A stretch of DNA of 50,441 nt from Megasphaera sp. MJR8396C (GCF_001546855.1 NZ_KQ958203.1:1-50441), one strand, 5' to 3'; shown: positions 41,897 to 50,441, counted from the stretch's first letter. The notes: generated by a model not told the origin, from the sequence alone. Translations and numbers: made by a program.

Positions 41897-44374
41897 TTAT
41901 TCGGGTTCGACTTCGACCATTTCGTAGGCTTCGATTTCGTCGCCTTCCTTGATGTCGCGGTACTTTTCAAGGGTGACGCCGCATTCGTAGCCCGAAGCGA
42001 CTTCCTTGACGTCGTCTTTGAAGCGGCGCAGGCCGTCGATTTCACCTTCGTGAACGACGATGCCGTTACGGATGAGGCGGATCTTAGACGTGCTGGTGAT
42101 CTTCCCTTCTTTGACATAGGAACCGCCGACGATAACCTTCGGCGTCGTAATGACTTTACGGACTTCGGCACGGCCGATGATCTTTTCTTCATATTTCTTT
42201 TCGAGCATGCCTTTGATAGCCGCTTCGACGTCGTTGATGGCGTCGTAAATGACGCGGTACATCCGCATGTCGACTTTTTCGTGTTCCGCCATCTTACGGG
42301 CAGCGGCATCAGGACGGACGTTAAAGCCGATGATGAGGGCGTTCGAAGCCGAAGCCAGCATGATATCCGATTCGTTGATGGCGCCGACGCCGGAATGGAC
42401 GATGGCAATGCGGACTTCGTCGCTCTTGATGCCCATTAAGGACTGGCTGAGGGCTTCGACGGAACCCTGGACGTCGCCTTTGATGATGAGCGGCAGTTCC
42501 TTCAGTTCGCCCTGCTGGATCTGGTTGAACAAGTCGTCGAGGGTAACCTTGGCATTGACGTGGAGTTCGGACGAACGTTTCTTTTCCATTCGTTTTTCGG
42601 CAACGGAACGAGCCGTCTTTTCGTCGGTGACGTTCAGGATGTCGCCGGCTTCCGGTACGTCGTTGAGGCCGAGGATTTCGACGGGCAGGGACGGTTCCGC
42701 TTTCTTGACCCGTTCGCCTCGTTCGTTGTTCATGGCACGAACTTTCCCGAAGGCCGTGCCGACGATGATCGTATCGCCGACGCGCAGGGTGCCCTTCTGA
42801 ATGAGGACGGATGCGACAGGACCGCGGCCTTTATCGAGCTTGGCTTCGATGACGACACCCTGAGCCGGGCGGTTCGGATTGGCTTTGAGATCCTGTACTT
42901 CTGCCAAGACGAGGATGTTTTCGAGGAGTTCGTCGAGGCCGATTTTCTTATGTGCCGAAACGGGAACCATGATGGTATCGCCGCCCCAGTCTTCACTGAT
43001 GAGGCCGTATTCGGTCAGCTGCTGCATGACGTGTTCCGGGTTGGCACTTTCTTTATCGATCTTATTGATGGCGACGATGACCGGTACGCCTGCCGATTTG
43101 GCATGGTTGATGGATTCAATCGTCTGCGGCATGACGCCGTCGTCAGCGGCAACGACCAAGACGGCAATATCCGTAACCTGGGCGCCGCGGGCACGCATGG
43201 CTGTAAAGGCTTCGTGGCCCGGCGTATCCATGAAGGTGATCTTCTTGCCTTCGTAACGGACCTGGTAAGCACCGATGTGCTGCGTAATGCCGCCGGCTTC
43301 GTGGCTGGTGACATTGGTCTGACGGATGGCGTCGAGGAGACTCGTCTTGCCGTGGTCGACGTGACCCATGATGGTGACGACAGGCGGACGAGTTTTCAGG
43401 GTTTCCGGTGCATCGATGATTTCTTCGATTTCCGTCGGATCTTCCGGCGGGGCTTCCATGGTAACGGTGACGCCGAATTCGTCGGCAATCAAAGAAGCGG
43501 TATCGAAGTCGAGTTCCTGGTTGATGGTAGCCATGATGCCGCCCATGAGGAGCTTCTTCATGACTTCGCCGACATCGCGGCCCATCCGTTCGGCAAAATC
43601 TTTAACGATAATCGTTTCCGGCAGTTCGACCGACGTCGGATAGTTCTTCTTCGGCATTTCAGCAGCGACAGGAGCCTGATTTTTCTGATTGCGCTTATTC
43701 TTATGCTTGCCTTTGTTCAATACATTGGACAAGAGCGTATGCGGACGGCTGCCGCCGTTATTCTTGTTGTTGCGGTTCTGCTGGCCGCCGCGGCGATTGT
43801 TGTTCTTATTGTTGCCGCCGCTGCGGTTAGCGCCTTCGTTTCCGCCCTGCTGGGAATTGCCGAAGTAGCGGGTACGTTTCGTATCGCCGCCCTGACGGTT
43901 CTGACCGCCTTTATTGCCGCCCTGCTGCTGACGGGACGCACCCTGTTTCTGACCGGCCTGGGCATTTTTGGCGTTATGGCTCTGTTGGCCCTGCTGTCCC
44001 TGCTGGCGTTTGGCGTTCTGGTTCTGGGTATTCTGCGTTCCCTGATTGTTCTGACTATTCTGTCTGCGCGGGTTGCTCTGTTTTCTGTTTTTATTCTGTC
44101 GGCTCGTTTCGTTCACTGTTCGGCTATTTCCTTCCCCTGTCGGTTTATTTTCCTGTTTCTTTTCAGGTCTGCTTTCCTGCTTCCTTTCCGGTTTGCGGTC
44201 TGCCTTGGCATCTTCTTTGGGGCCCTTTTTAAAGGCTGCGTCAAGGATACCCTTCATGTTGGCATCGATGCTGGTAAAGTTACCGGCTTTAATCTGATGA
44301 TCTTCCAACGTCTTTATAACGGTTTTCGTAGGAACGCCGTATTCTTTCGCGGCTTCGTATACTCGTTTCGTCAT
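41897..44374 (-). CDS. infB: Translation initiation factor IF-2
   Basis: An 825-residue IF-2 GTPase that brings initiator tRNA to the 30S subunit. After an N-terminal winged-helix segment ([18 protein letters not shown]), residues about 50-230 are a disordered Asn/Gln/Gly/Arg-rich linker. The G domain follows with G1 [10 protein letters not shown]3 DTPGHEAF and G4 NKID, then domains II-IV. The linker's biased composition creates a long open frame on the opposite strand which is not a gene. It follows ylxQ by 14 bases in the rimP operon. Confidence 0.97.
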   Translation of the reverse strand: MTKRVYEAAKEYGVPTKTVIKTLEDHQIKAGNFTSIDANMKGILDAAFKKGPKEDAKADRKPERKQESRPEKKQENKPTGEGNSRTVNETSRQNKNRKQSNPRRQNSQNNQGTQNTQNQNAKRQQGQQGQQSHNAKNAQAGQKQGASRQQQGGNKGGQNRQGGDTKRTRYFGNSQQGGNEGANRSGGNNKNNNRRGGQQNRNNKNNGGSRPHTLLSNVLNKGKHKNKRNQKNQAPVAAEMPKKNYPTSVELPETIIVKDFAERMGRDVGEVMKKLLMGGIMATINQELDFDTASLIADEFGVTVTMEAPPEDPTEIEEIIDAPETLKTRPPVVTIMGHVDHGKTSLLDAIRQTNVTSHEAGGITQHIGAYQVRYEGKKITFMDTPGHEAFTAMRARGAQVTDIAVLVVAADDGVMPQTIESINHAKSAGVPVIVAINKIDKESANPEHVMQQLTEYGLISEDWGGDTIMVPVSAHKKIGLDELLENILVLAEVQDLKANPNRPAQGVVIEAKLDKGRGPVASVLIQKGTLRVGDTIIVGTAFGKVRAMNNERGERVKKAEPSLPVEILGLNDVPEAGDILNVTDEKTARSVAEKRMEKKRSSELHVNAKVTLDDLFNQIQQGELKELPLIIKGDVQGSVEALSQSLMGIKSDEVRIAIVHSGVGAINESDIMLASASNALIIGFNVRPDAAARKMAEHEKVDMRMYRVIYDAINDVEAAIKGMLEKKYEEKIIGRAEVRKVITTPKVIVGGSYVKEGKITSTSKIRLIRNGIVVHEGEIDGLRRFKDDVKEVASGYECGVTLEKYRDIKEGDEIEAYEMVEVEPE

Positions 44375-44388
44375 CTAGTTACCCCCTT

Positions 44389-44694
44389 CTATATATCACG
44401 CTTCGCTTTCTCTATGGCTGCCGCAAATCCTTTATCGTCGACCAGAACGATGACGTTCTGGGCTTTGCCGACAGCGCTTCCTAATTCATCTTTTGTATAT
44501 GTATCAATGATGACGATTCCCTTTCTTTCGGCCAGGCGGCGGTATTTGGTGACGTTGTCATTGCCGCCGTCGGCTGCGAGAAACAGCAAAGGGACGCTCT
44601 TTTTTTTCAATGTTTTCTGTGCGGCTCCATCACCGCAGACGGTCTTGCCGGCCCGGCAGGCAAGGCCTAAGAGATTCAGGATTTTGTCGCTCAC
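44389..44694 (-). CDS. ylxQ: L7Ae-family RNA-binding protein YlxQ
   Basis: A 101-residue protein of the L7Ae/L30e/Gadd45 fold, related to the K-turn binding proteins (LGLACRAGKTVCGDGAA, VLVDDKGFAAAI). Its role in the nusA-infB operon is not firmly known; RNA binding is presumed. Translation starts with GTG in a GTGA overlap with the ylxR stop codon. Confidence 0.9.
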   Translation of the reverse strand: MSDKILNLLGLACRAGKTVCGDGAAQKTLKKKSVPLLFLAADGGNDNVTKYRRLAERKGIVIIDTYTKDELGSAVGKAQNVIVLVDDKGFAAAIEKAKRDI

Positions 44695-44951
44695 AACAGG
44701 TCCTTTCTCAAAGCTTCATAAATATCGTTCGATACCTTGGTCTTTAACGACCGTTCCAAGCGATGCTCTTTATAAGCTTTTTCAAGGCATTCGCTGTCCG
44801 GGCAAAGGTAGACGCCGCGGCCGGACTTCTTGCCGGTCTTGTCGATTTCAACCGTACCTTCCGGCGTGCGGACGACGCGGATCATCTCTTTCTTGCTCTT
44901 GAGTTCCTGACAGCCGGCACAGACGCGCATCGGAGTTTTTCGGGTCTTCAT
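44691..44951 (-). CDS. ylxR: YlxR-family RNA-binding protein (RnpM)
   Basis: An 86-residue YlxR protein with the RMCVGC-type motif MRVCAGCQELKSK and GRGVYLCPDSECLEKA. Members have been described as RNA-binding modulators of RNase P. AGGAGAA lies before the ATG. It sits between nusA and ylxQ as in other Firmicutes. Confidence 0.92.
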   Translation of the reverse strand: MKTRKTPMRVCAGCQELKSKKEMIRVVRTPEGTVEIDKTGKKSGRGVYLCPDSECLEKAYKEHRLERSLKTKVSNDIYEALRKDLL

Positions 44952-44954
44952 CGT

Positions 44955-46100
44955 TTATTCTCCTTCCGTCGGGACGGTCGTATCGTCATCTGAAGGCAGG
45001 GCCATTTCGCTGAGGACGTCCATGTCATCGGCTTCCGCCGCTTCCGGAGCGTCATCGTCGAAGGATTCGGCCGCCTGGCTTTCGCTCTTGATGTCGATTT
45101 TCCAGTTGGTCAGTTTTGCAGCTAAGCGTGCATTTTGACCGGCTTTGCCGATGGCCAGGGACAATTGGTAATCGGGAACGACGACGCCTGAAGATTTTTC
45201 AGCTTCGTCGACGGTGACCGAAATGACCTGGGCCGGGCTGAGGGCATTGGCGATGTACACGGCCGGATCTTCATCCCACTTGACGATGTCGATCTTTTCG
45301 TTCTGCAGTTCAGAAACGATGTTCTGGACGCGAACGCCTTTCGGGCCGACGCAGGCGCCGACGGAATCGACGTTTTCATCGCGGGAATAGACGGCGACCT
45401 TCGAACGGCGACCCGGTTCGCGGGCCACGGATTTCAGTTCGACGACACCTTCATAGATTTCCGGTACTTCCAATTCAAAGAGGCGTTTGAGCAGGCCCGG
45501 ATGGGTCCGGGATACGAGGATCTGGGCGCCTTTCGTCGTCTTACGTACTTCGACGACGTAGCATTTGATGCGCTGGCCTACGGTGTAGGTTTCGGTCGGA
45601 ATCTGTTCCGACGCCGGCAGGATCGCTTCGGCTTTCCCGAGATCGACATAGACGCTCTTATTTTCGATACGCTGGATGATTCCTGTAATGATGTCATCCA
45701 TGCGGTCGGAAAATTCATCATAGACGATATTGCGTTCGGCTTCACGCAGGCGCTGAATCATGACCTGTTTGGCGGCCTGAGCGGCGATGCGGCCGAAGTT
45801 GGCCGGTGTGACATCGACGTTGACGATGTCGCCGACTTCATAGCCGGGATCGATGAGCCGTGCCTTATCAAGAGAAATTTCGATGTTTTCATCTTCGACG
45901 TCATCGACGACGGTCTTGGCAGCCTGGATCTGATAGTCCCCAGTCGTACGGTTCAGGGTAACTTCTGCCGTCGGATTGGCATCGGGCTCTTTTTTGTAGG
46001 CCGTAATCAGGACGGCTTCCAGAGAATCGCAGATGACATCCGAAGATACGCCTTTCTCTTTGGATAAGTAAGCAATAGCATTGAGCAATTCTTTATTCAC
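44955..46100 (-). CDS. nusA: Transcription termination/antitermination factor NusA
   Basis: A 381-residue NusA: RNA-polymerase-binding N-terminal domain, an S1 domain (VDLGKAEAILPASEQIP), then KH1 and KH2 (GACVGPKGVRVQNI, LSLAIGKAGQNARLAAKLT). A short acidic tail replaces the longer repeats of proteobacterial NusA. I start at the GTG at 46100, which has TGGAGG 8 bases upstream; the open frame reaches a GTG overlapping the rimP stop at 46115, without a ribosome site. Confidence 0.95.
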   Translation of the reverse strand: MNKELLNAIAYLSKEKGVSSDVICDSLEAVLITAYKKEPDANPTAEVTLNRTTGDYQIQAAKTVVDDVEDENIEISLDKARLIDPGYEVGDIVNVDVTPANFGRIAAQAAKQVMIQRLREAERNIVYDEFSDRMDDIITGIIQRIENKSVYVDLGKAEAILPASEQIPTETYTVGQRIKCYVVEVRKTTKGAQILVSRTHPGLLKRLFELEVPEIYEGVVELKSVAREPGRRSKVAVYSRDENVDSVGACVGPKGVRVQNIVSELQNEKIDIVKWDEDPAVYIANALSPAQVISVTVDEAEKSSGVVVPDYQLSLAIGKAGQNARLAAKLTNWKIDIKSESQAAESFDDDAPEAAEADDMDVLSEMALPSDDDTTVPTEGE

Positions 46101-46114
46101 GGTAATAACCTCCA

Positions 46115-46576
46115 CTAAAAATCAATATGCAAACGGACTTGCGATATTTCTTTCCTGTCTATCTCGTGTTCCTCCCCGTCTATCAGAACGACGAGTTTAT
46201 CGTCTGCCGTCTTTTTGACCAGTTCAGCCGTCACATCCTTGACGCCGTTCCAGGCTTTGAAAAAATGGATATCGACTTTCCGGCCGGCATAGCGGATAAA
46301 GTCTTTATCCTTCCGCAGGATGCGGTCCAATCCGGGCGACGATACTTCGAGGAGATAATTTTCGCGAATCGGATCCTTTTCATCGAGGACCTGGCTCAGT
46401 TTTTCACTGACAGCCTGGCAGTCTTCCAGGTCGACGCCGCCTTCTTTATCGATAAACACGCGCAAGTACCAGTCCCGCTCACGCACGTATTCGACATCGA
46501 CTAACTCGATATCAGATCCCGCAATAATCGTTTCTACTTCTTTAGCAATCAAATCTTCAATGTGTTCACGTCTCAT
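46115..46576 (-). CDS. rimP: Ribosome maturation factor RimP
   Basis: A 153-residue RimP needed for 30S assembly. Marks are VDVEYVRERDWYLRVFIDKEGGV and YLLEVSSPGLDRILRKDKDF. The ATG at 46576 follows GGTG by 6 bases; an in-frame GTG three codons earlier is possible. It is the first gene of the long translation operon, behind a hairpin-containing leader and a near-consensus promoter. Confidence 0.95.
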   Translation of the reverse strand: MRREHIEDLIAKEVETIIAGSDIELVDVEYVRERDWYLRVFIDKEGGVDLEDCQAVSEKLSQVLDEKDPIRENYLLEVSSPGLDRILRKDKDFIRYAGRKVDIHFFKAWNGVKDVTAELVKKTADDKLVVLIDGEEHEIDRKEISQVRLHIDF

Positions 46577-46623
46577 CGTATTCACCAGCCTGTCCTCAAA
46601 AAATTTTCTGTTAGGTAAAAGTT

Positions 46624-46647
46624 AAGAGTGGGCTCTCACCCACTCTT
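46624..46647 (-). promoter_or_regulatory. Hairpin in the rimP operon leader
   Basis: Perfect 9-bp stem AAGAGTGGG / CCCACTCTT with a 6-base loop, about 48 bases before the rimP start. The following T-rich stretch on the minus strand is broken by A and C, so it would terminate weakly. It may be an attenuator, possibly read by NusA, or a processing site. Confidence 0.6.
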
Positions 46648-46673
46648 CGCATCGAAACATCTAAATTACTTTT

Positions 46674-46702
46674 AGTATACCACTGTCTGGTCATTCTGAC
46701 AA
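46674..46702 (-). promoter_or_regulatory. Promoter of the rimP-nusA-infB operon
   Basis: TTGTCA (46702-46697), 17 bases, TATACT (46679-46674), preceded by TG in the extended -10 position, on the minus strand. The -35 box lies inside the last codons of the upstream gene. Confidence 0.8.
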
Positions 46703-47386
46703 CGACTTGTCCCGGTCGGCACCGATCTCATCGAGGACCGGCAGTAACCGCTTGCGAAGGGCCGCTTCCAGCTCCCGCAGGGTCGACGTATCGAAGTCAT
46801 GAACCAGATTGGGGAAATTCTGCACCCGCCGTTCGGCGAAGAAATCGTCTCGCAGGACATTGTACATCAGGGACAGCCCGCTTCGCGATGCCTTATCGTA
46901 ATACGACAAGATCATGTAGGAGCCGTTGATGATGCGTACTGCGTCGTTCGGCTTGATGAGCCGTCGGAACCCGCCGTACGATTCAGGCAGAAAATCATCC
47001 CAGGAAAGGTCGGGCAGTCCCTTGTGTTTCAAGATGACGCCGAAGTTTTCCTTTCGATCCACATAGGAATTATGAATGATCCGGGCCAGTCGCTCTTCCA
47101 CCATCTTGCGGAAGGCGTCAAAGGATCCGGTAATAAATTCGATAAGGGCAAATTCCAACATGCCGATATCGACCCGAACGGCGTATTCCTCCGATTCGGG
47201 GTTGAAGATAGCTCTCACAGTCCAGCCGTTCTCCTTATTTTCATAAGTGAACAGGCGATATTCGACGGGGTTGCCGTCTTTCTCGACCATGCGATATTCT
47301 TCCAATAACTGAAAATCTCCCACCGTAAGTGGGAGAACAGTCATGATATTCCATTGTTTGAGTGTTTCAATCAATGTGTTATCCAT
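46691..47386 (-). CDS. Protein of unknown function, 231 residues
   Basis: I do not recognise the family. The protein is soluble, without signal peptide, membrane helix or Cys clusters. The first part (LKQWNIMTVLPLTVGDFQLLEEY, then EYRLFTYENKENGWTVRAIFNPE) looks like mixed alpha/beta. The middle is aromatic-rich and the C-terminal part helical (LRELEAALRKRLLPVLDEI). I start at the ATG at 47386; the frame is open further but runs into the tRNA-Leu gene. No clear ribosome site precedes this ATG, so a start a few dozen codons in is possible. Ordinary codon use and length support a real gene. Confidence 0.65.
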   Translation of the reverse strand: MDNTLIETLKQWNIMTVLPLTVGDFQLLEEYRMVEKDGNPVEYRLFTYENKENGWTVRAIFNPESEEYAVRVDIGMLEFALIEFITGSFDAFRKMVEERLARIIHNSYVDRKENFGVILKHKGLPDLSWDDFLPESYGGFRRLIKPNDAVRIINGSYMILSYYDKASRSGLSLMYNVLRDDFFAERRVQNFPNLVHDFDTSTLRELEAALRKRLLPVLDEIGADRDKSLSE

Positions 47387-47395
47387 AGTAATGAA

Positions 47396-47480
47396 TGGTG
47401 CGGTTGGCGGGAGTTGAACCCGCACGATCGAAGATCACTGCCGCCTGAAGACAGCGCGTCTGCCATTCCGCCACAACCGC
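47396..47480 (-). tRNA. tRNA-Leu, anticodon CAG
   Basis: 85 bases with encoded CCA. The acceptor stem is GCGGTTG / CAACCGC, the D arm contains GTGGCGGAATGGCAGACGC, and the anticodon loop TTCAGGC gives CAG. A long variable arm and the T arm with GGTTCAACTC are standard for a class II leucine tRNA. Its 5' end is 5 bases past the lytic transglycosylase stop codon. Confidence 0.94.
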
Positions 47481-47485
47481 ATAAC

Positions 47486-48061
47486 TTAAAAATCATAAAG
47501 CTGCTTGTAGTGCTTTTCGTTCAACAAAACTATTCTAACATATTCCCGCGTTTCTGAAAAGGGTATTTTTTCAATTTCTTGAAAATCTTTTGTCCAGCCA
47601 TATTCCCGGACCCAAGAATCGACGTGTCCCCGACCGGCATTATACGCAGCCAGAGCCAGTATTTGATTCCCATCATACTCTTTTAACAGATAGGCGAGAT
47701 ACCATGTTCCCAGCCTTATGTTGGTACGGACGTCACTGAGCTTATCCGGCGTGTAGTCAGTCATTCCCATCTCATCGGCAATCCACTGCGCCGTATCCGG
47801 CATGACCTGCATCAGGCCGTGGGCACCGGGTTGAGAAGCCGCCCGTTCGTCAAATTTGCTTTCGACTAAGATGACCGACGCCACCAGGGCCGGATCGATC
47901 TTCGATTCGTAAGAATACTGCCGAACGAGGTAATCGTACTGAAGGGGGTAGACGAATTTTCGCATGACATCATCTTTCCATGAATAGAAATACGATGCCG
48001 AAAAGCAAAGTACCAGTGCTGCTATGATGATTTTCCCTTTTGTACTTCCCTTTTTTCTCAC
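47486..48061 (-). CDS. Membrane-anchored lytic transglycosylase (SLT family)
   Basis: A 191-residue peptidoglycan lytic transglycosylase. An N-terminal signal anchor (KIIIAALVLCFSASYFY) puts it in the periplasm. The SLT domain has the catalytic Glu in SVILVESKFDERA, then GAHGLMQVMPDTA and ALAAYNAGRG. It cleaves the MurNAc-GlcNAc bond to give anhydromuropeptides. It follows coaE by 9 bases, a pairing seen in other Negativicutes and Clostridia (recollection, not checked). Confidence 0.92.
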   Translation of the reverse strand: MRKKGSTKGKIIIAALVLCFSASYFYSWKDDVMRKFVYPLQYDYLVRQYSYESKIDPALVASVILVESKFDERAASQPGAHGLMQVMPDTAQWIADEMGMTDYTPDKLSDVRTNIRLGTWYLAYLLKEYDGNQILALAAYNAGRGHVDSWVREYGWTKDFQEIEKIPFSETREYVRIVLLNEKHYKQLYDF

Positions 48062-48070
48062 GACTTTTCC

Positions 48071-48679
48071 CTACATTCCAATGCGGTCCATCAAGTCCTG
48101 CCATGCGGCTTTCACTTGTGCCCGCGTCGCTTCAGGCGACCCGTTATTATCGATGACAATCTGTGCCAAAGACCGTTTCTCGTCGATGGGAAGCTGGGCA
48201 TGAATCCGCGCCAGCGCCTCCGGTTCGGAATAGCCATTCCGCTGCATCAACCGCTGAAGTTGGGTCTTGGCATCGACGTATACGAGCCATGTTTCGTCAA
48301 CGTACGAATTGTATTTTATCTCATAAAGTAAAGGCATGTCAAGAAAGATGACCGGATTTTTTTTATCTTCTTCGATTTTTCGGATTTCTTCTTCGATGCC
48401 GTCATGGATGAGGGGAAACAGCAGGCCTTCGAGCTGGGCCTTTTTCGCCTTATCCTGAAAGACAAGGCTGCCGATGTAAGCCCGGTCCATGGAGCCATCC
48501 TCGCAAAGAGCTTTCGGGCCAAAAGCAGCAGCAACGGCTTCAAGGCCCTTCGTTCCCGGCAAGACGACGTCATGGGCGATGACGTCACAGTCGACGATGC
48601 CGGCGCCAAATTCTCTGAGCATGGTCACTACCGTACTCTTCCCCGACGCAATTCCGCCGGTCAATCCGATATGAAGCAT
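48071..48679 (-). CDS. coaE: Dephospho-CoA kinase
   Basis: A 202-residue P-loop kinase that performs the last step of coenzyme A synthesis. Walker A is GLTGGIASGKSTV at residues 4-16, and DCDVIAHDVV and FLDMPLLYE are family motifs. The ATG at 48679 follows GGGAGAG; another ATG two codons earlier is less well placed. The frame is open up to 48805 through a terminator hairpin, which rules out the longer form. Confidence 0.94.
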   Translation of the reverse strand: MLHIGLTGGIASGKSTVVTMLREFGAGIVDCDVIAHDVVLPGTKGLEAVAAAFGPKALCEDGSMDRAYIGSLVFQDKAKKAQLEGLLFPLIHDGIEEEIRKIEEDKKNPVIFLDMPLLYEIKYNSYVDETWLVYVDAKTQLQRLMQRNGYSEPEALARIHAQLPIDEKRSLAQIVIDNNGSPEATRAQVKAAWQDLMDRIGM

Positions 48680-48768
48680 AATCATTCTCTCCCTCTCCGT
48701 GCAATATACTTCTATTATACTGGCAGAATGATTTTCTGTCCAACACTGCCTCGTTTCTATACAAAAAA

Positions 48769-48794
48769 AGCACAGCTCTCGAAAGAACTGTGCT
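48769..48794 (-). terminator. Terminator of the iron-containing alcohol dehydrogenase
   Basis: Stem AGCACAG / CTGTGCT with a 12-base loop and seven T following on the minus strand, about 45 bases past the stop codon. Confidence 0.85.
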
Positions 48795-48838
48795 TTATCA
48801 AACATCGGATATGGGGCTTCAATCCTTATAAATAAATC

Positions 48839-50020
48839 TTAGAGGCACATTTCGTAAATCTTCACGATATCATCCGGCGTGAGGTCGATGAAGCCGTGGA
48901 GGGTTCCGCCGAGCTGTTTGCAGGCGTTTTCAGCCATGTCACGGAAATGTTTGTCATCGATTCCGAGATCAGACAGGCGGCTGTCGAGGCCCAAGGTCTT
49001 AAAGAAGAAGTCAGACAGGGCTTCGATAGCTTTTTCGGCCCCTTCCCGATCGGACAGGCTGGCGTCGATACCGAAGACGTTGGTCCCCAGGCGTTTGATC
49101 TGCCAAGCGTTGTCATCGTTCATGACGTACTTGAGCCAGCGCGGGATGAGGATAGCCAGACCGTGGCCATGGGTAATGTCATAGACGGCAGACAGTTCGT
49201 GTTCCATGCGGTGGCACGACGTCATCTGAGACACGCCGCCAGCCAGAAAGCCGTTGAGGGCCCACGTCGAGGCCCACATAAGGTTGGCCCGGGCTTCGTA
49301 GTTATCCGGTTCTTTGAGGGCAATAGGGGCGAAGGTTACGATGGTCTTCAGGACTTCGTCCTGGACGCGGTAGAGCATATCCATCCGCGGCTGCCGTGAA
49401 AAATACACCATGTCAAAGACATGAGCCATGATGTCGACGCTGCCTGATGCCGTCTGATAAGCCGGTACGGAGAAGGTATTGGTCGGGTCGAGGAAGGATA
49501 CGGCAGGCTGAACGGCCGGCGAAAAGTACGGAAGCTTGTCCTTTGTATCGACGTTGCTGATGACGGCGCCGGCATTCATTTCCGAGCCCGTAGCCGCGAT
49601 GGTCAGGACCGTCATGAGGGGCAGTGCCCGCGGGCTTTCGACCTTCTTTATGACTAAATCCCAGCAGTCGTCCGTCGGAGCTGCGACCGTGGCTGCCATG
49701 ACCTTTGAAGCGTCGATGGTTGAGCCGCCGCCGACGGCTAAGATGACGTCGATGCCTTCTTCCCGGCAAATTTTAACGCCCTTATTGACCGTCGTATGGC
49801 GCGGATTCGGTTCGACACCGCCCAATTCCGATACGGTCAGGCCGGCCTTGGTCAGGACATCGACGACCTTGTCATAGAGGCCGATCCGTTTAATCGAACC
49901 GCCGCCATAGACGAGGAGGACTTTTTTCCCAAAAGCTGCCGCTTCTTCACCGAGGTGAGTTAATTGATCTTTGCCAAAGTAAATCTTGGTTCTATTTTGA
50001 AATACGAAATCGTTCATCAT
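48839..50020 (-). CDS. Iron-containing alcohol dehydrogenase (BdhA/YqhD type)
   Basis: A 393-residue NAD(P)H-dependent alcohol dehydrogenase of the group III family, cytoplasmic. The nucleotide-binding turn is GGGSTIDASKVMAA. Metal ligands lie in SVDIMAHVFD and in SCHRMEHELSAVYDITHGHGLAIL (Asp and three His). It is close to butanol dehydrogenases and YqhD, so reduction of short-chain aldehydes to alcohols during fermentation is likely. GGGAGA lies before the ATG. A paralogue lies immediately upstream, cut by the window edge. Confidence 0.92.
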   Translation of the reverse strand: MMNDFVFQNRTKIYFGKDQLTHLGEEAAAFGKKVLLVYGGGSIKRIGLYDKVVDVLTKAGLTVSELGGVEPNPRHTTVNKGVKICREEGIDVILAVGGGSTIDASKVMAATVAAPTDDCWDLVIKKVESPRALPLMTVLTIAATGSEMNAGAVISNVDTKDKLPYFSPAVQPAVSFLDPTNTFSVPAYQTASGSVDIMAHVFDMVYFSRQPRMDMLYRVQDEVLKTIVTFAPIALKEPDNYEARANLMWASTWALNGFLAGGVSQMTSCHRMEHELSAVYDITHGHGLAILIPRWLKYVMNDDNAWQIKRLGTNVFGIDASLSDREGAEKAIEALSDFFFKTLGLDSRLSDLGIDDKHFRDMAENACKQLGGTLHGFIDLTPDDIVKIYEMCL

Positions 50021-50146
50021 AAATCTCCCTTCTTAATCAATAAGAATTGTTATATTATATGTAATTCGCCATCGTTAGCAGAATCCCTTTTTCGAAATCT
50101 TAATGAATCCCTTTTCCCTACTGCAAGGTCAAAACAGACCGTAAAA

Positions 50147-50174
50147 AAGCACGGCCGCTAAAGCAGCCGTGCTT
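50147..50174 (-). terminator. Terminator of the upstream alcohol dehydrogenase copy
   Basis: Perfect 9-bp stem AAGCACGGC / GCCGTGCTT with a 10-base loop and a T tract on the minus strand, 41 bases past the stop codon of the truncated copy. Confidence 0.88.
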
Positions 50175-50215
50175 GTAATATGGGATTTTAGAGATTTGTT
50201 GCCTTTTAAGATTTC

Positions 50216-50441
50216 TTAGAGGCACATTTTATAGATGTTTACGACGTCTTCCGGCGTGAGATCGGCAAAACCTTCGATGACCCCCGTAGGACCGCAGGCT
50301 TTTTTCGCCATTTCTTCAAAGTGCGATTCGTCGATGCCAAGATCAGACAGTTGGCTGTCGAGACCTAAGGTGTTGAATAAGAAGTCCGACAAGGCTTCGA
50401 TGGCCTTTTCAGCCCCTTCCCGATCGGACAGGCTGGCGTCG
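50216..50441 (-). CDS. Iron-containing alcohol dehydrogenase, second copy (3' end only)
   Basis: The last 75 or so codons of a paralogue of the gene at 48839. The protein end reads …YKMCL against …YEMCL, and the region DASLSDREGAEKAIEAL is shared almost exactly. The 5' part lies outside the window. Tandem copies, each with its own terminator, indicate a gene duplication. Confidence 0.9.
   Translation of the reverse strand, partial: DASLSDREGAEKAIEALSDFLFNTLGLDSQLSDLGIDESHFEEMAKKACGPTGVIEGFADLTPEDVVNIYKMCL

Noticed and set aside
42560-44902. Long open frame (about 780 codons) on the plus strand opposite infB
   Set aside because: It is antisense to the unmistakable IF-2 gene; the open frame results from that gene's codon bias and its Asn/Gln/Gly/Arg-rich linker. 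No family motif or ribosome site.
47387-47425. Upstream extension of the unknown protein gene into the tRNA-Leu
   Set aside because: The added residues are encoded by the tRNA itself; a start within a mature tRNA gene is not credible.

Overview
The window reads as the chromosome of a diderm (outer-membrane) Firmicute of the Negativicutes, most likely Megasphaera or a close relative in the Veillonellales. Three large type V autotransporters with C-terminal outer-membrane beta-barrels require an outer membrane. The housekeeping order rimP-nusA-ylxR-ylxQ-infB-rbfA-nrnA-truB-ribF and the general protein style are Firmicute-like. The genus is inference from overall resemblance; no search was run. 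About three quarters of the genes lie on the minus strand.

Region 1-19.6 kb is accessory. An Old Yellow Enzyme-type oxidoreductase is followed by two autotransporters, then a 6.9-kb catabolic cluster, then a third autotransporter. The autotransporters share their barrels, their promoter-distal flanks and a 44-residue passenger repeat present in 2, 6 and 3 copies. Two decayed autotransporter 3' ends also survive, at 1191-1270 and 8874-8899. The second relic and its terminator form a 105-bp direct repeat with the 3' end of the third autotransporter (100 of 105 bases identical by hand count), so the catabolic cluster lies between direct repeats. That cluster holds a LysR regulator and, divergently, a PrpF-like isomerase, an amino-acid permease broken by an in-frame TAG, two RraA/HMG-aldolase-like proteins, an aminotransferase and a nitrilase-type (omega-amidase-like) hydrolase. 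The gene set suggests degradation of a 4-substituted glutamate or glutamine to pyruvate units (inference).

Region 19.6-33 kb is mixed. It holds queH, tRNA-Ala(CGC), an ECF cobalt/nickel importer (cbiM-cbiQ-cbiO), a CpXC / CGGC / glucosaminidase-TPR gene group and an SMR exporter of the SugE/Gdx type behind a leader terminator. It continues with an EamA transporter, a divergent LysR/AEC-transporter pair, a MarR-MATE operon with matching operators, a carbamoyltransferase-family enzyme with a non-standard substrate motif, and a cold-shock protein.

Region 32.7-50.4 kb is mostly core. It holds folA-thyA, recQ, two tandem paralogous aminotransferases and the rimP-to-ribF translation operon. Further along are an unrecognised protein, tRNA-Leu(CAG), a lytic transglycosylase, coaE, an iron-containing alcohol dehydrogenase and the 3' end of a second copy cut by the window edge. 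I found no CRISPR array, prophage, transposase or rRNA.
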